A stretch of 64,000 nucleotides of DNA from Eretmocerus hayati. Its lineage: Eukaryota; Arthropoda; Insecta; Hymenoptera; Aphelinidae. The position numbers and the translations under genes were made by a program. Shown here one piece after another: positions 37,368-49,297 of the stretch (within the stretch, counting starts at the first letter, position 1; each line of letters starts with the position of its first letter). The notes under the pieces are model-generated. The model saw nothing but the letters and a program-made list of their open reading frames with translations. It was not told where the DNA came from and ran no database searches. The stretch covers positions 152,773,121-152,837,120 of the forward strand of contig CM056742.1 in NCBI GenBank assembly GCA_029851415.1. Direction: 5' to 3'.

Positions 37368-38889
37368 TAGGGCTGCCGCGATACGAGACGACACGACATT
37401 TTACAATTATCAGTGTCGATGTCGTGATTCCAGCATGATGTCGCTATCGCTATCGATGTCGTGAAATGTCGTGGCTCGATTGTCGTTGTCGTGTCGATGT
37501 CGAACGATAGTGTCGTCGACATTATCGATATCGTCTTCAATTTTTCCATTTTATTAGGCAAGTGCGACACTTACAAGGGGACGACCAGGCCTTTGGATCA
37601 CCAATCTTTCCCAGAATTTTTTTACAGTTTGGTATTACCTAGAATATGAAAAATCTAGAGTAACTACGTCAAATGGGCCTCCTGTCCAAAGATACAGCCA
37701 CTGAGATTAGCATTACCCATATAGGCTCATGTTAAAAAGTGATATAAATAGATATACTGGCAACGCTAACGTTCTTGCTCGTAGCTCCGAACAGAAGGCC
37801 CATTCGACGGAGTTACTCTGGAATCTTCATATTCTGGGTGACACAAAGGTGTAAAAAGAATTTGGAAAGGATTGGTGATCCAAAGGCCTGGTCCTCCTCT
37901 TGTTAATCAGGGGTGAACTAAGTTGAACGTAGAAGCGCGTATTGGAACATTGGAACATCACATTACTCAAAGATGATGCTGTCAAAAAATTTGATCAGAT
38001 ATACAGAATGAAGTACTATACATTATATTTAGTGGATAATTCAAACCAAAATGATCTCATAGGGGCGCAAAATGAAGCTGACTTCTAAGGTTCTTCTACT
38101 GAGGAAAAAATTTTGCTCGTACGGCCGTGCGGTTTGCCGTATGACCAAAATAGTATCTTGCTAGCAGGAGAATACCGATTTTGTCATCGCATCAAGCCAC
38201 CAGAATGGTTTGGCAATCTGGTATTACTGACAGAATGAATAAATATAGGTAGGCCATGAATATGAGCCGTATTTTTCGAATGATCCGATACTCGCCGGAG
38301 TCACATGTGCCTGCAGGCACATCACGACTACCTTGCCACGACAGTCGTCCAATTTCTCGCACAGAATGATGCCGGTGATGGGATCACTTTAATCGGTTAA
38401 TCCAAAAATTTCTTGAGGTTATCCATACAGATTGCTGCAATAATCTAATCATTTTGCGGTGGTGACAATCCCGTATTGGTCCATGGCAATACCACGTAAT
38501 AATACAATCGCATTGTTCGGACGGCAATATTTTATCTTCAGTAAAAGTGAAGATTGGATGCAAGAATTGAAGGATTAAAGTGCTTTGCATATCAATTCTT
38601 CACTTTGTACTCTTTCAACGCTTCTGTTCAATAGAATTAATGATATCAAAACACATCTCATTTATTCCTTGGGGACTGGGAATATCTCCACTTACAGATG
38701 GAAAAATGACCATCAATGACGACAATATCGCAATATCTCGCGATAAATTGTCGAACGATAAAATTTATCGTCAAGTTGATGTCGATGTCGAGCTCACGAT
38801 AATTGAGTCATATCGTATCGATGTCGTTGTCGAAAATATCTATATCGCGAGACGACATCGATAAAATATCGGTTATCGCGGCAGCCCTA
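37368..38889. mobile_element. Non-autonomous hAT element, 1522 bp
   Basis: The ends TAGGGCTGCCGCGATA and TATCGCGGCAGCCCTA, as read on the plus strand, are flanked by the 8-bp duplication TCGGCGAC (37360-37367 and 38890-38897). Subterminal regions are rich in cgatgtcgtg-type repeats, as is usual in hAT elements. No transposase frame is present. A MITE (37574-37902) is inserted within it. Confidence 0.93.
37574..37902. mobile_element. Palindromic MITE copy A, 329 bp (PIF/Harbinger-like)
   Basis: Ends caaggggacgaccaggcc and its near-mirror, flanked by TTA on both sides (37571-37573 and 37903-37905). It has the same length as the copy at 56130. A TTA/TAA (TWA) 3-bp target is the PIF/Harbinger (Tourist-like) signature. 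It is the innermost of four nested insertions. Confidence 0.88.
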
Positions 38890-39210
38890 TCGGCGACGTT
38901 GGATGAACAATTATGCTATCTTTGTTCGCCGAGTGATTATCGATGCCAATCAGAATACATGCAATCAAACGGACACATTTGTTCAAAATGAAAATAGCTC
39001 TGTAGATCGTTTTAGGAAGCAAATTCGATTTTGTGCACACGGAACTTTTTTCTTCAGAAGAACGAGAAGAACAAGATGCCGTGACCCGTTTTTGGCGTCA
39101 GTTTTGTTCAACTTCCGCTCGCTTTAGGCCACCCGTGGGAGGGAGAGGTCGGGTGGGAACTTAGCAAAGACAAAGCCAAAAATATCGCAGCTTAATACCG
39201 AATCACTATA

Positions 39211-41109
39211 GAAAGAAACAATGAGTTCCTGATTTTTCCCACGCTCACAGTTTTTCCACAAAATGAGCTCCAAAAAATGACTCCGTCCTGCTACTATAAT
39301 ACGTATTTCACCTCTAAAGCCCATCCCAACTTACGCAAAACAAGTATAAAAGATTCATTTGAATGATAAAGATCTCGACTGCTATTAAAAGCTCAAAAAT
39401 ATCGCAACGATTCGTCACTAGCAAAAGGAGCAATGATAAGGGTAAACAGCGTGAGTCGCCTTCATACATTATAAGCGACAGCTCAAAAAGGCTCCGTGAG
39501 GATGAAACTCGGGTCAGGTAAATTGCCTCCAAAAGCCAAGCGACGGCGTTCTATTTGGAATAATAAACGCTCGCCTGATGTAGGTATATATCGCTACCTT
39601 TGAGTATTCAGCCTCACTCGCGATTTTACCCCTTTTGCTGCGCCCTCAAACGTGTATATGGATATACAAAACAGCCTCAATGGAAGAGATAACGGCTACC
39701 ACTATACCGTTTTAACGCGTCGCATACAGCTAAACACTTGAGCTGTGCGTTCAACGACGAGACACAAACTTCTCTTCTCTCTTTCGGTTTCTCACTTTGG
39801 AGCTATGCATTTTCAGATAGGGCTGAATTATGCCTCCCCGACGAGTACAGGCCTCTTATTCCAGGCTCCCCAAAAGTAGGAGTGAGGGAAGGAGATTTAT
39901 CCGTGGACACATGCGGAATGAGCCCATCTCAGTGCGAAAATATAAGCATCGAGCTTGTGGACCTCTTTTACTCTGGTAAATACTCGTGCGAGAGGGAATG
40001 AGCGCAGTGGAGCGAAATTGGATTTTTGTATCTTGACTCTTGATAATTTATACCTTGATGAACACTTTTTTATGATATCATCTAGCTAGGATTGATTGCA
40101 TCTATAGGGGTCACTGATGATTTTGTCCGTTCTCCAAATCAAGATTCAAAACAAGCGAGTAAATACATTACTTAAGCGTTTCCTTGGGAAATAACGCAAC
40201 CGGTTCAATATCATCATAATTCAAGACGAAATGTTACACATTGCAAAAAAAAAATTGAGGACGCTCTCGTGACGTTGAGAAAACCAGTACGCACGAAGTC
40301 AGATGGCAATAATGAACACAACAGAAGTTCCGTTTGAGTACACAATGCGTCATTCATCCGTTGGCCCCACACGGTGCAAAAAAATTTCATCTTTTCTTCG
40401 AAATTCTTCATGTAAAGACATTCATTTTGAATTGTTTTATGGCTGCGCCACGAGCCACGGTAACGTATTCTCGTATATGATACACTGTGTTGAGAAATGT
40501 AAAAAAACTTATTAATCACCTGGAGATGGATCTATCTAATGACTGACCATTCCTACCTCAAGTTTAGGCAGTGCCGACTCATTTTCATGTTCTCGGAAAT
40601 GATGTAAACTTTCATCTGTGAGCAAGTATTGCAGTAGCTTAATTACTCGTTACAAAAATGTTTAGCCATTAGGAAAATCCCATTACACCAAATCAATTGA
40701 TGAAATATCACCAAACAAAACCTCCTAGCCTCGTATGGTTGCGAGGTTAACTCGCAGGATTTTGATGGAAAGTGTAAAATGGAAGAAACACATGAAAAAA
40801 TTTTGATTCTACGCTAGATTATAGTGTGTTTCGCCATTCCTCGTCAGATCTGACTTCTCAATAACGGGATAGAAGATCTTGAAAAAGTTTGAATTTAAAT
40901 TTCATTGTGCTCCCTAGACATCAATTGAATTCAAAGTATGATGCAAGGTGGCAAACATATTCTGCAATTTACATTTCTTATTCAAGAAATGTGTCGGGAT
41001 TCACGCAGGAAATTGAATCTTTTTTATGCACGTGTCTTACGTTCATGGAAAATCCAACATTTCTATTTGTGCACACCTGTTGCTACCATAAGAAATAACA
41101 CGAGCACCT
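39211..41109. other. Non-coding stretch
   Basis: No gene supported. 39540-40000 is CpG-richer, with TATATA words and an 87-codon frame (39738-40001) without recognisable domain. Confidence 0.35.
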
Positions 41110-42560
41110 TTCAATAAATAGAAATGTCGTCGATCTTGAAATGGGAATTTGAAAACACTTCGTGGGAGTTTGGCCACCAATAAAATCGAACCTGCAGTAT
41201 CTGGGCACGTAGAATATACATTCTGCAGTTTTTTTCATATATCCCGCGGTATTTTTGACACTTCCAAGCTCGTGAAAGGTTGAAATCAGAGTTTTTTGAG
41301 ATCATCACACGACTTTTTCTATATCCGGAACATGGAGTAAAATATGTAGCACCAATTCAGGATCGCGTTCATTCTTTTTTAGGGTCAAATGGTATTTGAG
41401 CATTGAAAAGATACCCCTGAGCAGTGGCTATATGCACAAGTTGGGAATTCGTCCATTTTTGGACCATGAAAGCAATTTTCCGGTAATTCCATGGTAACTG
41501 TACGGGTATCGGGCTATTTTGAGACGTTGTCCTCTCATGAAGACGATTTAATTGTATTATCTACAATCATATTTATACCGTTCTCTACAACTTATTTGAC
41601 CTCCGAGTATGCGGAAAACCGGAGTTTACCTTTTCTGTGCCAAAGAAAGTGAGTCGGGATATTCATTCTATCCACAGAGACGCTCTCTGGCATTTATTCC
41701 ACCAAGGAAACCAAGTCTGCAGTATCTGGACATGTATAGTATACTCCTCCGAGGTGTTTCAGCCAGTTTCAAGCTCGCAGAAATTCAGAATTTCCGATAT
41801 CGGAGTTATGCGTTGACCTCCACGATAATTTCATGTTAAGGGTGATGACAGACAACGCGCTACGACACGAATCTCACGACACGACACTAAATCCATTCCT
41901 ACGAACCCAACCATCGGTGGATTTGATTCATTTTCATAATCTATGACCGGTACTGTAAAAATGAATCCAATCCATCGATGGTTGGGCTCGCAGGAATGTA
42001 TCTCGTGTCGTGTCCTGTCCTGCGATAGTGCGTCGTGGCGTGGTATGACAATTGTGTCGTATTGCGTTATTTGTAATCAACCTTATATCGAGGGCTTTCG
42101 CATGCTCGAAGGTTTAAAAGAACTCCAGAGAATTCTACGATAGTAGAGATATGATGTAGATTCACTATGTGGTTTTTTTCATCATTGGGCAAGACCTCAC
42201 ACTCGCCCGATACTATTCATCCTTTGAGTCACGAGTGAAATATTTTGAACATGTGCATGCTTAAAACTGTCTGAAAATACTGCTCACAAGTAGTTATCCG
42301 ATTCTCAAATAACATTTGATTATTTTTGCAAGCTAACGCGATCCTAGAATGGTGCGGGTTTTCCACTCGATGCCAAGAAATCATGAGTGTGATGATACCA
42401 ACAACTCAGATTTCAACTTCTCCAAGCTCGGATGTATCTAAAATTACGGTTGGGGTGTATTTTCTACGTGTCCAAGCTCTGCAGAATCGGTTTTATTGGT
42501 GGACAAGCTTGCAGAAAGCAGCTTCAAATACCCCGGCTATTTTTCAGGGTCTTGAATCTT
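41110..42560. repeat. Three related repeat modules, two direct and one inverted
   Basis: The phrase 'ctgcagtatctgg' followed by 'ca(c/t)gta' lies in modules at 41110-41310 and 41620-41840 in the same orientation, and inverted at 42380-42560 ('gtccaagctctgcag'). Flanking phrases such as 'caagctcg' and 'ccaccaa' are shared. Outer modules 1 and 3 could be arms of a decayed 1.45-kb element. Its superfamily is unknown and the open frame 42326-42727 overlaps it. Confidence 0.6.
41862..42040. repeat. Fold-back repeat with cacgacacga arms
   Basis: The arms 'ccattcctacgaacccaacc' and its near-mirror around 41975-42000 pair, with 'cacgacacgac' outside. The spacer is about 20 bp. It looks like a small hAT-type or unclassified MITE. 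Confidence 0.7.
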
Positions 42561-43305
42561 CAAAATTCAACGAACAAAATTCTATACTGAAGCACTTTTC
42601 ATCAGTATGGATGAATATAACACAACGTATTTATGTAGTTCATAACGCATTTGCTACGACAGGTCCCACCGATGGCACCCGAGATTTCTCATTTTTTAAC
42701 CATTACCGACATTTACAGTCTCAATAAGTATTCTCAATCACGATTAATTGGGGTGATTCATGATGCAAAGGACCTAACAATGAGCCAAAGATGATTAAAT
42801 TTTCATGTAGTCGTAGCTGCTTGACTGTGGAAGGATCTACTTTGAGGACGAAATGAAATTACGAAAAATCGGCCTCGCAGCGAACGTGTTCAAATTTGAG
42901 CAACTATCAAATATTGAGTCATCTCATTTTTCATCGACCGTGATAACAACGATAATGGGTTGAAATAAAATAGAATCCTGAAATCAAATCTTGATCGCAC
43001 TTATACTCCGGAAGTATTGGCAATGAAATGGAGTTTTCCTCAATTTATTGATGTTTGAGAAGTCAATAATGTTATCTTTTATGACCAACCAATTCGACAG
43101 AGATTCGAATTTTGCACCGTATCACTTGGCGTGCTATACTATTCTTACAGAGTAAAACCCAAGCAATAAGAACATCATTCGCGAAAAAAAATTGTTCCGG
43201 CATAGTATTCTAATGGTACCGCGTCCATTCGTGAGTTACACACGAATCGAAGATCGTGATGGAATAATCTTCACGTTTCCTTATGTTATCTCCTTGCGCG
43301 CGAGG
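42561..43305. other. Upstream region of the defensin-like gene
   Basis: No gene. The proximal part holds an AGATAA (GATA factor) site in reverse at 43286-43291. No canonical NF-kB site was found by eye. Confidence 0.35.
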
Positions 43306-43313
43306 TATAAAAG
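43306..43313 (+). promoter_or_regulatory. TATA box (TATAAAAG) of the defensin-like gene
   Basis: A strong TATA consensus 103 bp before the start codon. Transcription would begin near 43337, giving a 5' UTR of about 72 nt. TATA promoters are usual for inducible immune-peptide genes. Confidence 0.7.
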
Positions 43314-43408
43314 CTTCTGCAAATGACGAATTTGTAGGAAAAAAACGTGTATCGTTGAGCCGAAGAGATCTTTTTCCGTCGCTCTGGTGAAGTCTTACCA
43401 TCTCTAAC

Positions 43409-44583
43409 ATGAAGAGGTGTGCTAATTTTGACCTATGCTATCTATGGAAACTAGTCTCTCTGCTGTGCATTATTTCCTTTGCAGGGGAATTGATACCAGG
43501 TAAGAATTGAGCTTAGAATTATCTGCAAAACAAATCGCATAAAAAATTATACGTGATCGTGGCATGTTGCATATTAAATATCAGTGAACGGATAATTCAC
43601 AGATATCTGAAGTTCAAATCGAATCCATTTGGATTATTTGAGAATTTAACGTGGATTGATGTGAAACATATGAATCTTATTGGTTAATATGACGTCTCAA
43701 GTTCCAAATCAAACCATCGATTTTCGAAGTTTCTAGAATCAATAGATTCCATATCCAAAATCAATAGATTCCATATCCAAAATCAATAGATTCCATAAGG
43801 CCCCTGCTTTGATAAGTGACAAAAATGTCTTTGTGATGGATCACAAATCCAATGAATATTCTGTGAATAATTACAATGGTGGAATTTTATATCTCTTGAG
43901 CAAATTTTACAACCGACCGAATATGAAAACGTCCCGAAATGAAATTCAATGTGTAATGAATATTAATCTTGAGCTCATCTTTCACTGAATCAATACCATA
44001 TGAGACAGCATTGAAATTAATTTGATTCATGGAATCGTTACCAGTCTGATGCGGATCATCAAAGCACTCTGAATTAAGATAAACTGAAAATTGTGTCTCT
44101 ATTTTTGACGAATTAACTTAATTGTCTGGAAATAATGCACTGCTGGGGTTATCCCTTGGTAACACACTGGCAAATTTGTTCGTTCTATCAGAGGATACAC
44201 TGTAAAAAATTTATTTAAAAAAAAGTTCAAACAGCTGATTAAAATATTGGGTGAACATTCAATGATTTTCTTTACAATGTATAACATCATCAGCATGAGT
44301 TGAGTAATTCCAAAATGATTTTCAACCTGACCATGTGACTAGAAACAACTACATAAAAATGGATAGCCTATAGTTTTGCATTGACATATCACTCAAACAT
44401 CATTCCAGAGTCATGACATCTATTTTCCCCTGATTATTATCTAAAAATATTCTACTATATAATCTTTCATTCACTGTTTCAGTTGCAGCAGTTCCTTGTA
44501 CTTTTCCATCAGAATGTAATATGGCGTGCGGACCTTATGAAACAGGATTCTGTTCTCCTGGTGGATTCTGCAACTGTTGGTGA
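43409..44583 (+). CDS. Two-exon secreted CS-alpha-beta (defensin-like) peptide
   Basis: Likely an extracellular antimicrobial peptide. Exon 1 (43409-43499) starts at the first ATG after the TATA box and encodes a signal peptide with a hydrophobic core (VSLLCIISFAG). It ends CCAG|GTAAGA, phase 1. The 983-bp intron ends 'ctgtttcag' (44481-44482), and exon 2 (44483-44583) continues in the matching phase to TGA. The precursor has 63 residues. The mature part has six cysteines spaced C-x5-C-x3-C-x7-C-x5-C-x1-C; C-x3-C and C-x-C are the hallmark of the cysteine-stabilised alpha-beta fold. It ends one residue after the last Cys and is shorter than most insect defensins (about 40 residues). Loop spacing is slightly tight. 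A venom-type CS-alpha-beta peptide is the main alternative. No second copy seen. Confidence 0.78.
43737..43797. repeat. 22-bp tandem repeat, about 2.8 units
   Basis: The unit 'aatcaatagattccatatcc' plus two bases is repeated in the intron of the defensin-like gene without mismatch. Confidence 0.93.
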
Positions 44584-44834
44584 TGAGGCTTCTATCCAGC
44601 CATATTAAGGGTCTCACATTCCAAAGCTAGTCAATGTTATTTCTTTGTGGTACATTCTCAAAAATCATAAGACTATATTCGATGTCACAAAATTAGAAAT
44701 CTCGATCGAGCACATTTGCGAGATGTATTTCTTTGGAAACAAGCTATCATTTGTTTTCTATATTAATTTTGATAGTATAGACGATAAAACAGCTGTAAAT
44801 ATCTTGACAGCTACATTGGCATCTTGTTTCGCTA

Positions 44835-44995
44835 CACTGTTAGAAATTGCTTGAAATATCAAGTAATTTTTTAAAAAAACCTTCCAGTACTCTGCGTGCT
44901 TTTTGGGTAAAACTTCAAGTGCTTTGCTGAATTTCGAGCAAATACTTGAAGTTTTTTCAAAAAGTACTTGAAATTTCAAGCGATTTTCAACAGCG
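44835..44995. mobile_element. Short MITE with TA target (Tc1/mariner-like), 161 bp
   Basis: Ends CACTGTTAGAAATTGCTTG and CGCTGTTGAAAATCGCTTG (right end read inward) are flanked by TA (44833-44834 and 44996-44997). The arms pair over about 40 bp at roughly 80% identity. Confidence 0.75.
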
Positions 44996-44999
44996 TAGA

Positions 45000-47900
45000 C
45001 AAAAAATGTTTATCTGAAGAACCCTGATGTATTATTGTAATGATAGAGATAAAACAGTATTCAATGTTTCTGAGGTATGAGATAAGATATGAATATATAA
45101 CAAAATGCCTGAGAAATGTTTTTTTTTTATTTTTGACCCTATACGTAGGTGAATATTGCAATCCTGCTGATACCATCACAACTGTCACACGGATTTCACT
45201 TCGAATTTTAGGCTTGAGTTTAAAGATGGATCATGATACAGAATTCATTTGATAAGTTCACGCGTTATCAGAGTGGGCTCAGAGCAGCGTGAAAAAAATC
45301 TGATGAAATCGAGAGCAGATTCGCGTTGAACGGAATAAATTTTATTTTTTCTTCACCGGAGGATATGAATAATGACGAAAGCAAACAAAGGAAATTCGTA
45401 GAGGGCAGTCACGGGGAATGAATAATGTGCTACCGTAGTCGATGTTGAGCAAGGTAATTAATTCGCATAATATGCCGCACTTAATCCCGTACCATCCGAA
45501 GGCGCGTCAGGCTCGCGCTGCCACAAAGCCACCCTTGCTCCAAGCCACTACCACTATCACCCCTCTTTTCCTTCTCTCTACCTTGCTCCTCGTACTTGCC
45601 CAATGTACGCCCTCCCTTTCTTCGAGCTTTTAATACCAGAGCTTTAACTGTGTTATCAGTCCTAGATGATGATACCATTCGTCGATGTCAATGCCTGTAA
45701 CCTTCTATATATCTTCTGTATAAGCTCGACCTCATAATCTTCTCGATATCGTCTTTCGAGAGACGATCTATGAAATTTAAATGGTATACTTGATGCACTC
45801 AATTTGCTGATTCTGAAGAGTGGATGGATTCATAAGTTTGATTGATTACTTTGCTCCGCACTTGGCAACATGAGTTTGATTGATTAATTTGATCTGCACT
45901 TGTTTTCCAGTCCTCGTTGCACATAAATGGCAAATATTGCACGATTCGGTTTTCTTGGAACTTTTTTCATCAGAATTCATTCTTTGGAGAGATTCTTTTG
46001 CAATCATGCAGATGGTATTATATTTTAAATACATCAAGTGATGAAGCATGAAAGAAGTTTTCGAAAATCTGAGCTCAGCTTTGAGCTACTCATTACCATG
46101 GTAGTTGATTCTGGGAACAAGCGTATCCGACGTTTTGAGTGTCATGATCTTTTCCAAGTTTCAATTCGTTCAGTTCAGACCTTGCTCCCGATCTCGTGAA
46201 AAATTTGTCGACACGGCAAACTAGTTAGGAAAAGACAAGAACTGTCATATTTACACGGATGAAGATTTTCCATTTATCCCATTTTCATCATTATTCAAGC
46301 CTGGGAAAACTCCGTTCGTGAAGTCTTGTACTTCTGTAATCGACAGAAATTCATCTGAGTTTTCTCGGAATTTCATCAAAAGCTGTCACAAATATTGGAA
46401 ATAGGGCTATTCCTTCTGCATTGGGGTACATAAATGAGGGGGTCGAATTATTGAAAATACTGCCGTGGAGGATGAGGTCCTTGAACGTTCATACATCTGA
46501 ATCACTTGAGTTCATCGCAAATACACGATGCGTGAATTCGTGATCAGAGAACAACATAATGTAATACGTGGAATATCGAGAGATTTTTGATAAGAGACGT
46601 CGAATTATTACCAAATCATTCAAATCAAAATCGAAAGTGGCTTATCGAACAATTGATTAATTTATATTCTAAATATGAGATAATGCCATCTGTACAAGCT
46701 TCAAATTTGAAATACGACTGTATTCTGCCACATGATCGTGGAGCCACACGTACCCAGTTTGAAGGCAAAGTTCTGGGAGGTCAAAAAAAATACTTTACCA
46801 AATATCTTCCGGCCACACGTGTGAGTATGAGGCGTTACGGACAAAGGAGGGGAAGGGTATTGAAGCTTATAGAGAAACAAGGAGGAGTTCTGCGAAAAAA
46901 TCTGTCGTCCAACAGGAGGAGCAGGCCTGAAGAAGAATGAGGGTCGTCAGCGAGATGAAAGAGAAAAAGTTCCCTTCCGCATGGTCGCTGACCATCGTAG
47001 TTTCCTAACCTCTCTTCTTTTCTATCGCCAGTTTCGCGTCCGAGTATTATACTTTATACATTGGAACAACTGTGCTATCAGACAAAGGCAGAGCGTGACA
47101 GAATCTTTATCACAGTGTGCTATTTCTATACCATCTATACACACGAGTCGAGAAAAAAAAAGTTTCTCAAGTCGTTCGATTCACTCGGAAATTAATTGGA
47201 AATTCAGCTGGTAGAGAAGCAGTTTCTTTTCTAGGCGCTCTGATGCTCTTACGAGACATTTTTTTTTTTTTTCTTCAAAGATAGGATATCTCGCGCGAAT
47301 ACTACAAAGGCATGGTGTGCTTCATATGTGACGTAAATATAGTTGGTTGGTGGACCTTTGGGAGCTTGCAGAGAGAGGTATAGTGGAAGGATGAGGATGT
47401 ATCTGAGGTTATATTGTGTGTGGCGATTGGAGATGAGATGTGTGGTGATGGCTTTATACTGCTCTGAGATTGAATCCTTCCTGATGGAATGTCAGTGAAG
47501 TTTTCATGTAGAGAGCTTTGATCTTCCTGGATGGGTCTAAAAACGTTTAGAAGATGAATTTGATTCCTTTGAGAATCCGTCATCATGTGAGATGGGGCTT
47601 GTAAGTGATGAATGGGACTGGTGATCTCACAATCATATCAATGAAGGACAAAAATGGACCTCAGCATAAAATATACGATTTTGGGCCATCTTTATTGAGG
47701 TACACCTGGGAAGGTGAACTCCAATGACTGAGACGGTCAATGACTGCTCGAGATCTTTCGTTACACTCGCTTTTATGGCATAGTTCAGTGAGTGCGTGGA
47801 AGACATAAGATCTCGAACGGCCACTGACCATCACAGATGTTGCACTTCACCTTCACTCCGAGTGACCATTCCATGAGAGTATTGTTCATGCTATTTCTAG

Positions 47901-48030
47901 ATTGCGATTTCTTGAGGGTTGCACGAGCTGCCATTTCGATATCCACGAGAAGACTCATTGAAATCCTATTTTGAGCAATATCTCTCACAAGATGGCTCAT
48001 TTCATTTATTTGACATATGATTCTTAAGAT
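45000..48030. other. Three kilobases without a supported gene
   Basis: The frame 46587-46940 (117 codons, basic) has no recognisable domain. 45840-45900 holds a short duplicated phrase ('gtttgattgatta'). 47330-47600 reads as G/T-rich low complexity. No RNA gene identified. Confidence 0.35.
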
Positions 48031-48073
48031 GAAATTAGATATGCCTCTAATTACTAGAGGCATATCTAATTTC
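48031..48073. repeat. Perfect 19-bp stem with 5-nt loop
   Basis: gaaattagatatgcctcta, loop attac, then the exact complement. It is too short for a microRNA precursor and more likely a mini fold-back. Confidence 0.93.
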
Positions 48074-48181
48074 TGCATAACAAATGATGATTCCCATTCC
48101 GAGACTGAGTCAGGGCTCAAAATTTTTTGGTAGATGAAAAATCTGAATATGTTGCAGTCATGTATCGAGAGCTATTTTATA

Positions 48182-49295
48182 CAGTACCCACCAAAAATAA
48201 TGGAACATCGATACTCGCACTAAAACATCGACTGCTTGAAAACTATCAATCGTACGGCAGTTTTAAAAAAGGCATCTTAAAGATCAGAAAAAATGCGAAC
48301 TTTTCACGTACCTCAAAAAATTTTTTCATGTATTTTTCATGTGAAGTAGTCACTGTCAAAAAGTGAAAATTTTCAAGTCGCGTCAATCACGTGTAATTTT
48401 CACGGGCATGGACGGATCGAAAATACTTAACGGGATCTTGTAGGGCTTTCCAAGACCTTCAATTTCTTCTTTTTCAAAATTCTCTACGATGATTGTAAGC
48501 CAAACAATCGCTCTCGGACGACAACCATGAAATATGAGTGCTACCTGTATGGTTCCAAGGGCGTTCCGCCTTATTTTGATTCGACCTTGTTTGTGAACAT
48601 GAAATTTGACTTTGAAAAAATTTCAAAGAACACATTATCAACGTAAAATTGTCTGAACTTTCAGAAAATGTGTTTGAAATCGCCTTCAAATGCGCTTCTG
48701 AAGAGCTACGTTTGATTCAAACATAGTTTTGAGTGAAAAATCATGATTATATGAAGAAAAACGAACATAGCTCTTCAGGAGCGCATTTGAAGGCAATTTC
48801 AACCACATTTTCTGAAAGTTCAGACAATTTTACGTCGATAATGTGTTCTTTGAAATTTTTTCAAAGTCAAATTTCATGTTCATAAACGAGGTCGAATCAC
48901 GATGAGGCGGAACGCCCGTGGAACCATACAGGTAGCACGCATATTTCATCGTTGTCGTCCGAGAGCGATTGTTTGGCTTAAAATTATCGTAGAGAATTTT
49001 TTAAAAAAGGAAATCGAAGGTCTTGGGAAGCCCTACAAGATCTCGTTGAGTTTTTTTTCGATCCGTCCATGTCCGTGAAAATTACAGGTGGTTGACGCGA
49101 CTTGAAAATTTTCACTTTTTGACAGTGAACACTGGACATGGAAAATACATGTAAAAAATTGTTGAGGAACATGAAAAGTTAGCATTTTTCCGATCTTCAA
49201 GATGCTTTCCTCAAAATTGCCGTACAATCGATAGTTTTTGAGCAGTCGATGTGTTAGTGCGAGTATCGATGTTCCATTATTTTTGGTGTGTACTG
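48182..49295. mobile_element. Tc1/mariner-like long palindrome, 1114 bp
   Basis: Ends CAGTACCCACCAAAAATAAT (left) and its near-mirror at 49266-49295 are flanked by TA (48180-48181 and 49296-49297). Arms of about 540 bp are inverted copies of each other across the whole length, with a centre near 48735-48755. No transposase is encoded. CAGT-type ends with TA duplication fit Tc1/mariner. Frames inside it (for example 49033-49347) are incidental. Confidence 0.9.
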
Positions 49296-49297
49296 TA

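Larger units (their letters stand above)
36284..39138. mobile_element. Palindromic DNA element with 6-bp duplication, hosting a hAT
   Basis: The ends acacgggtagcctaaagcg and its near-mirror at 39120-39138 are flanked by GAGGGA (36278-36283 and 39139-39144). Without the inner hAT the element is about 1.3 kb and nearly all inverted repeat. Both arms hold the same 74-codon frame (36295-36519 minus and 38903-39127 plus) with about ten differences. Six-base duplications are reported for few DNA-transposon groups (for example Dada, IS3EU), so the superfamily stays open. It lies inside the RTE relic. Confidence 0.8.
35880..39210 (+). pseudogene. RTE-like LINE reverse transcriptase relic, split by nested insertions
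   Basis: Left part 35880-36283: DKAYDSID (35967-35990) is the first catalytic motif, GLKQGNVISPPLFN (from about 36068) the second, and GYADDLVIIG (YADDL at 36204-36218) the catalytic Asp pair, followed by EEAVSHNAYPRL. Right part 39139-39210 resumes in frame with GGNLAKTKPKIS, matching the segment expected after the Asp pair. Removing the insertion and one 6-bp duplication restores a continuous frame at the junction. Frameshifts and lost sequence between motifs show a dead copy. The RTE assignment is inferred from the 'LFN..LEYV' and 'GYADD' wording. Confidence 0.85.

Noticed and set aside
48031..48073. MicroRNA precursor
   Set aside because: The stem is only 19 bp with a 5-nt loop, too short for Drosha/Dicer processing.
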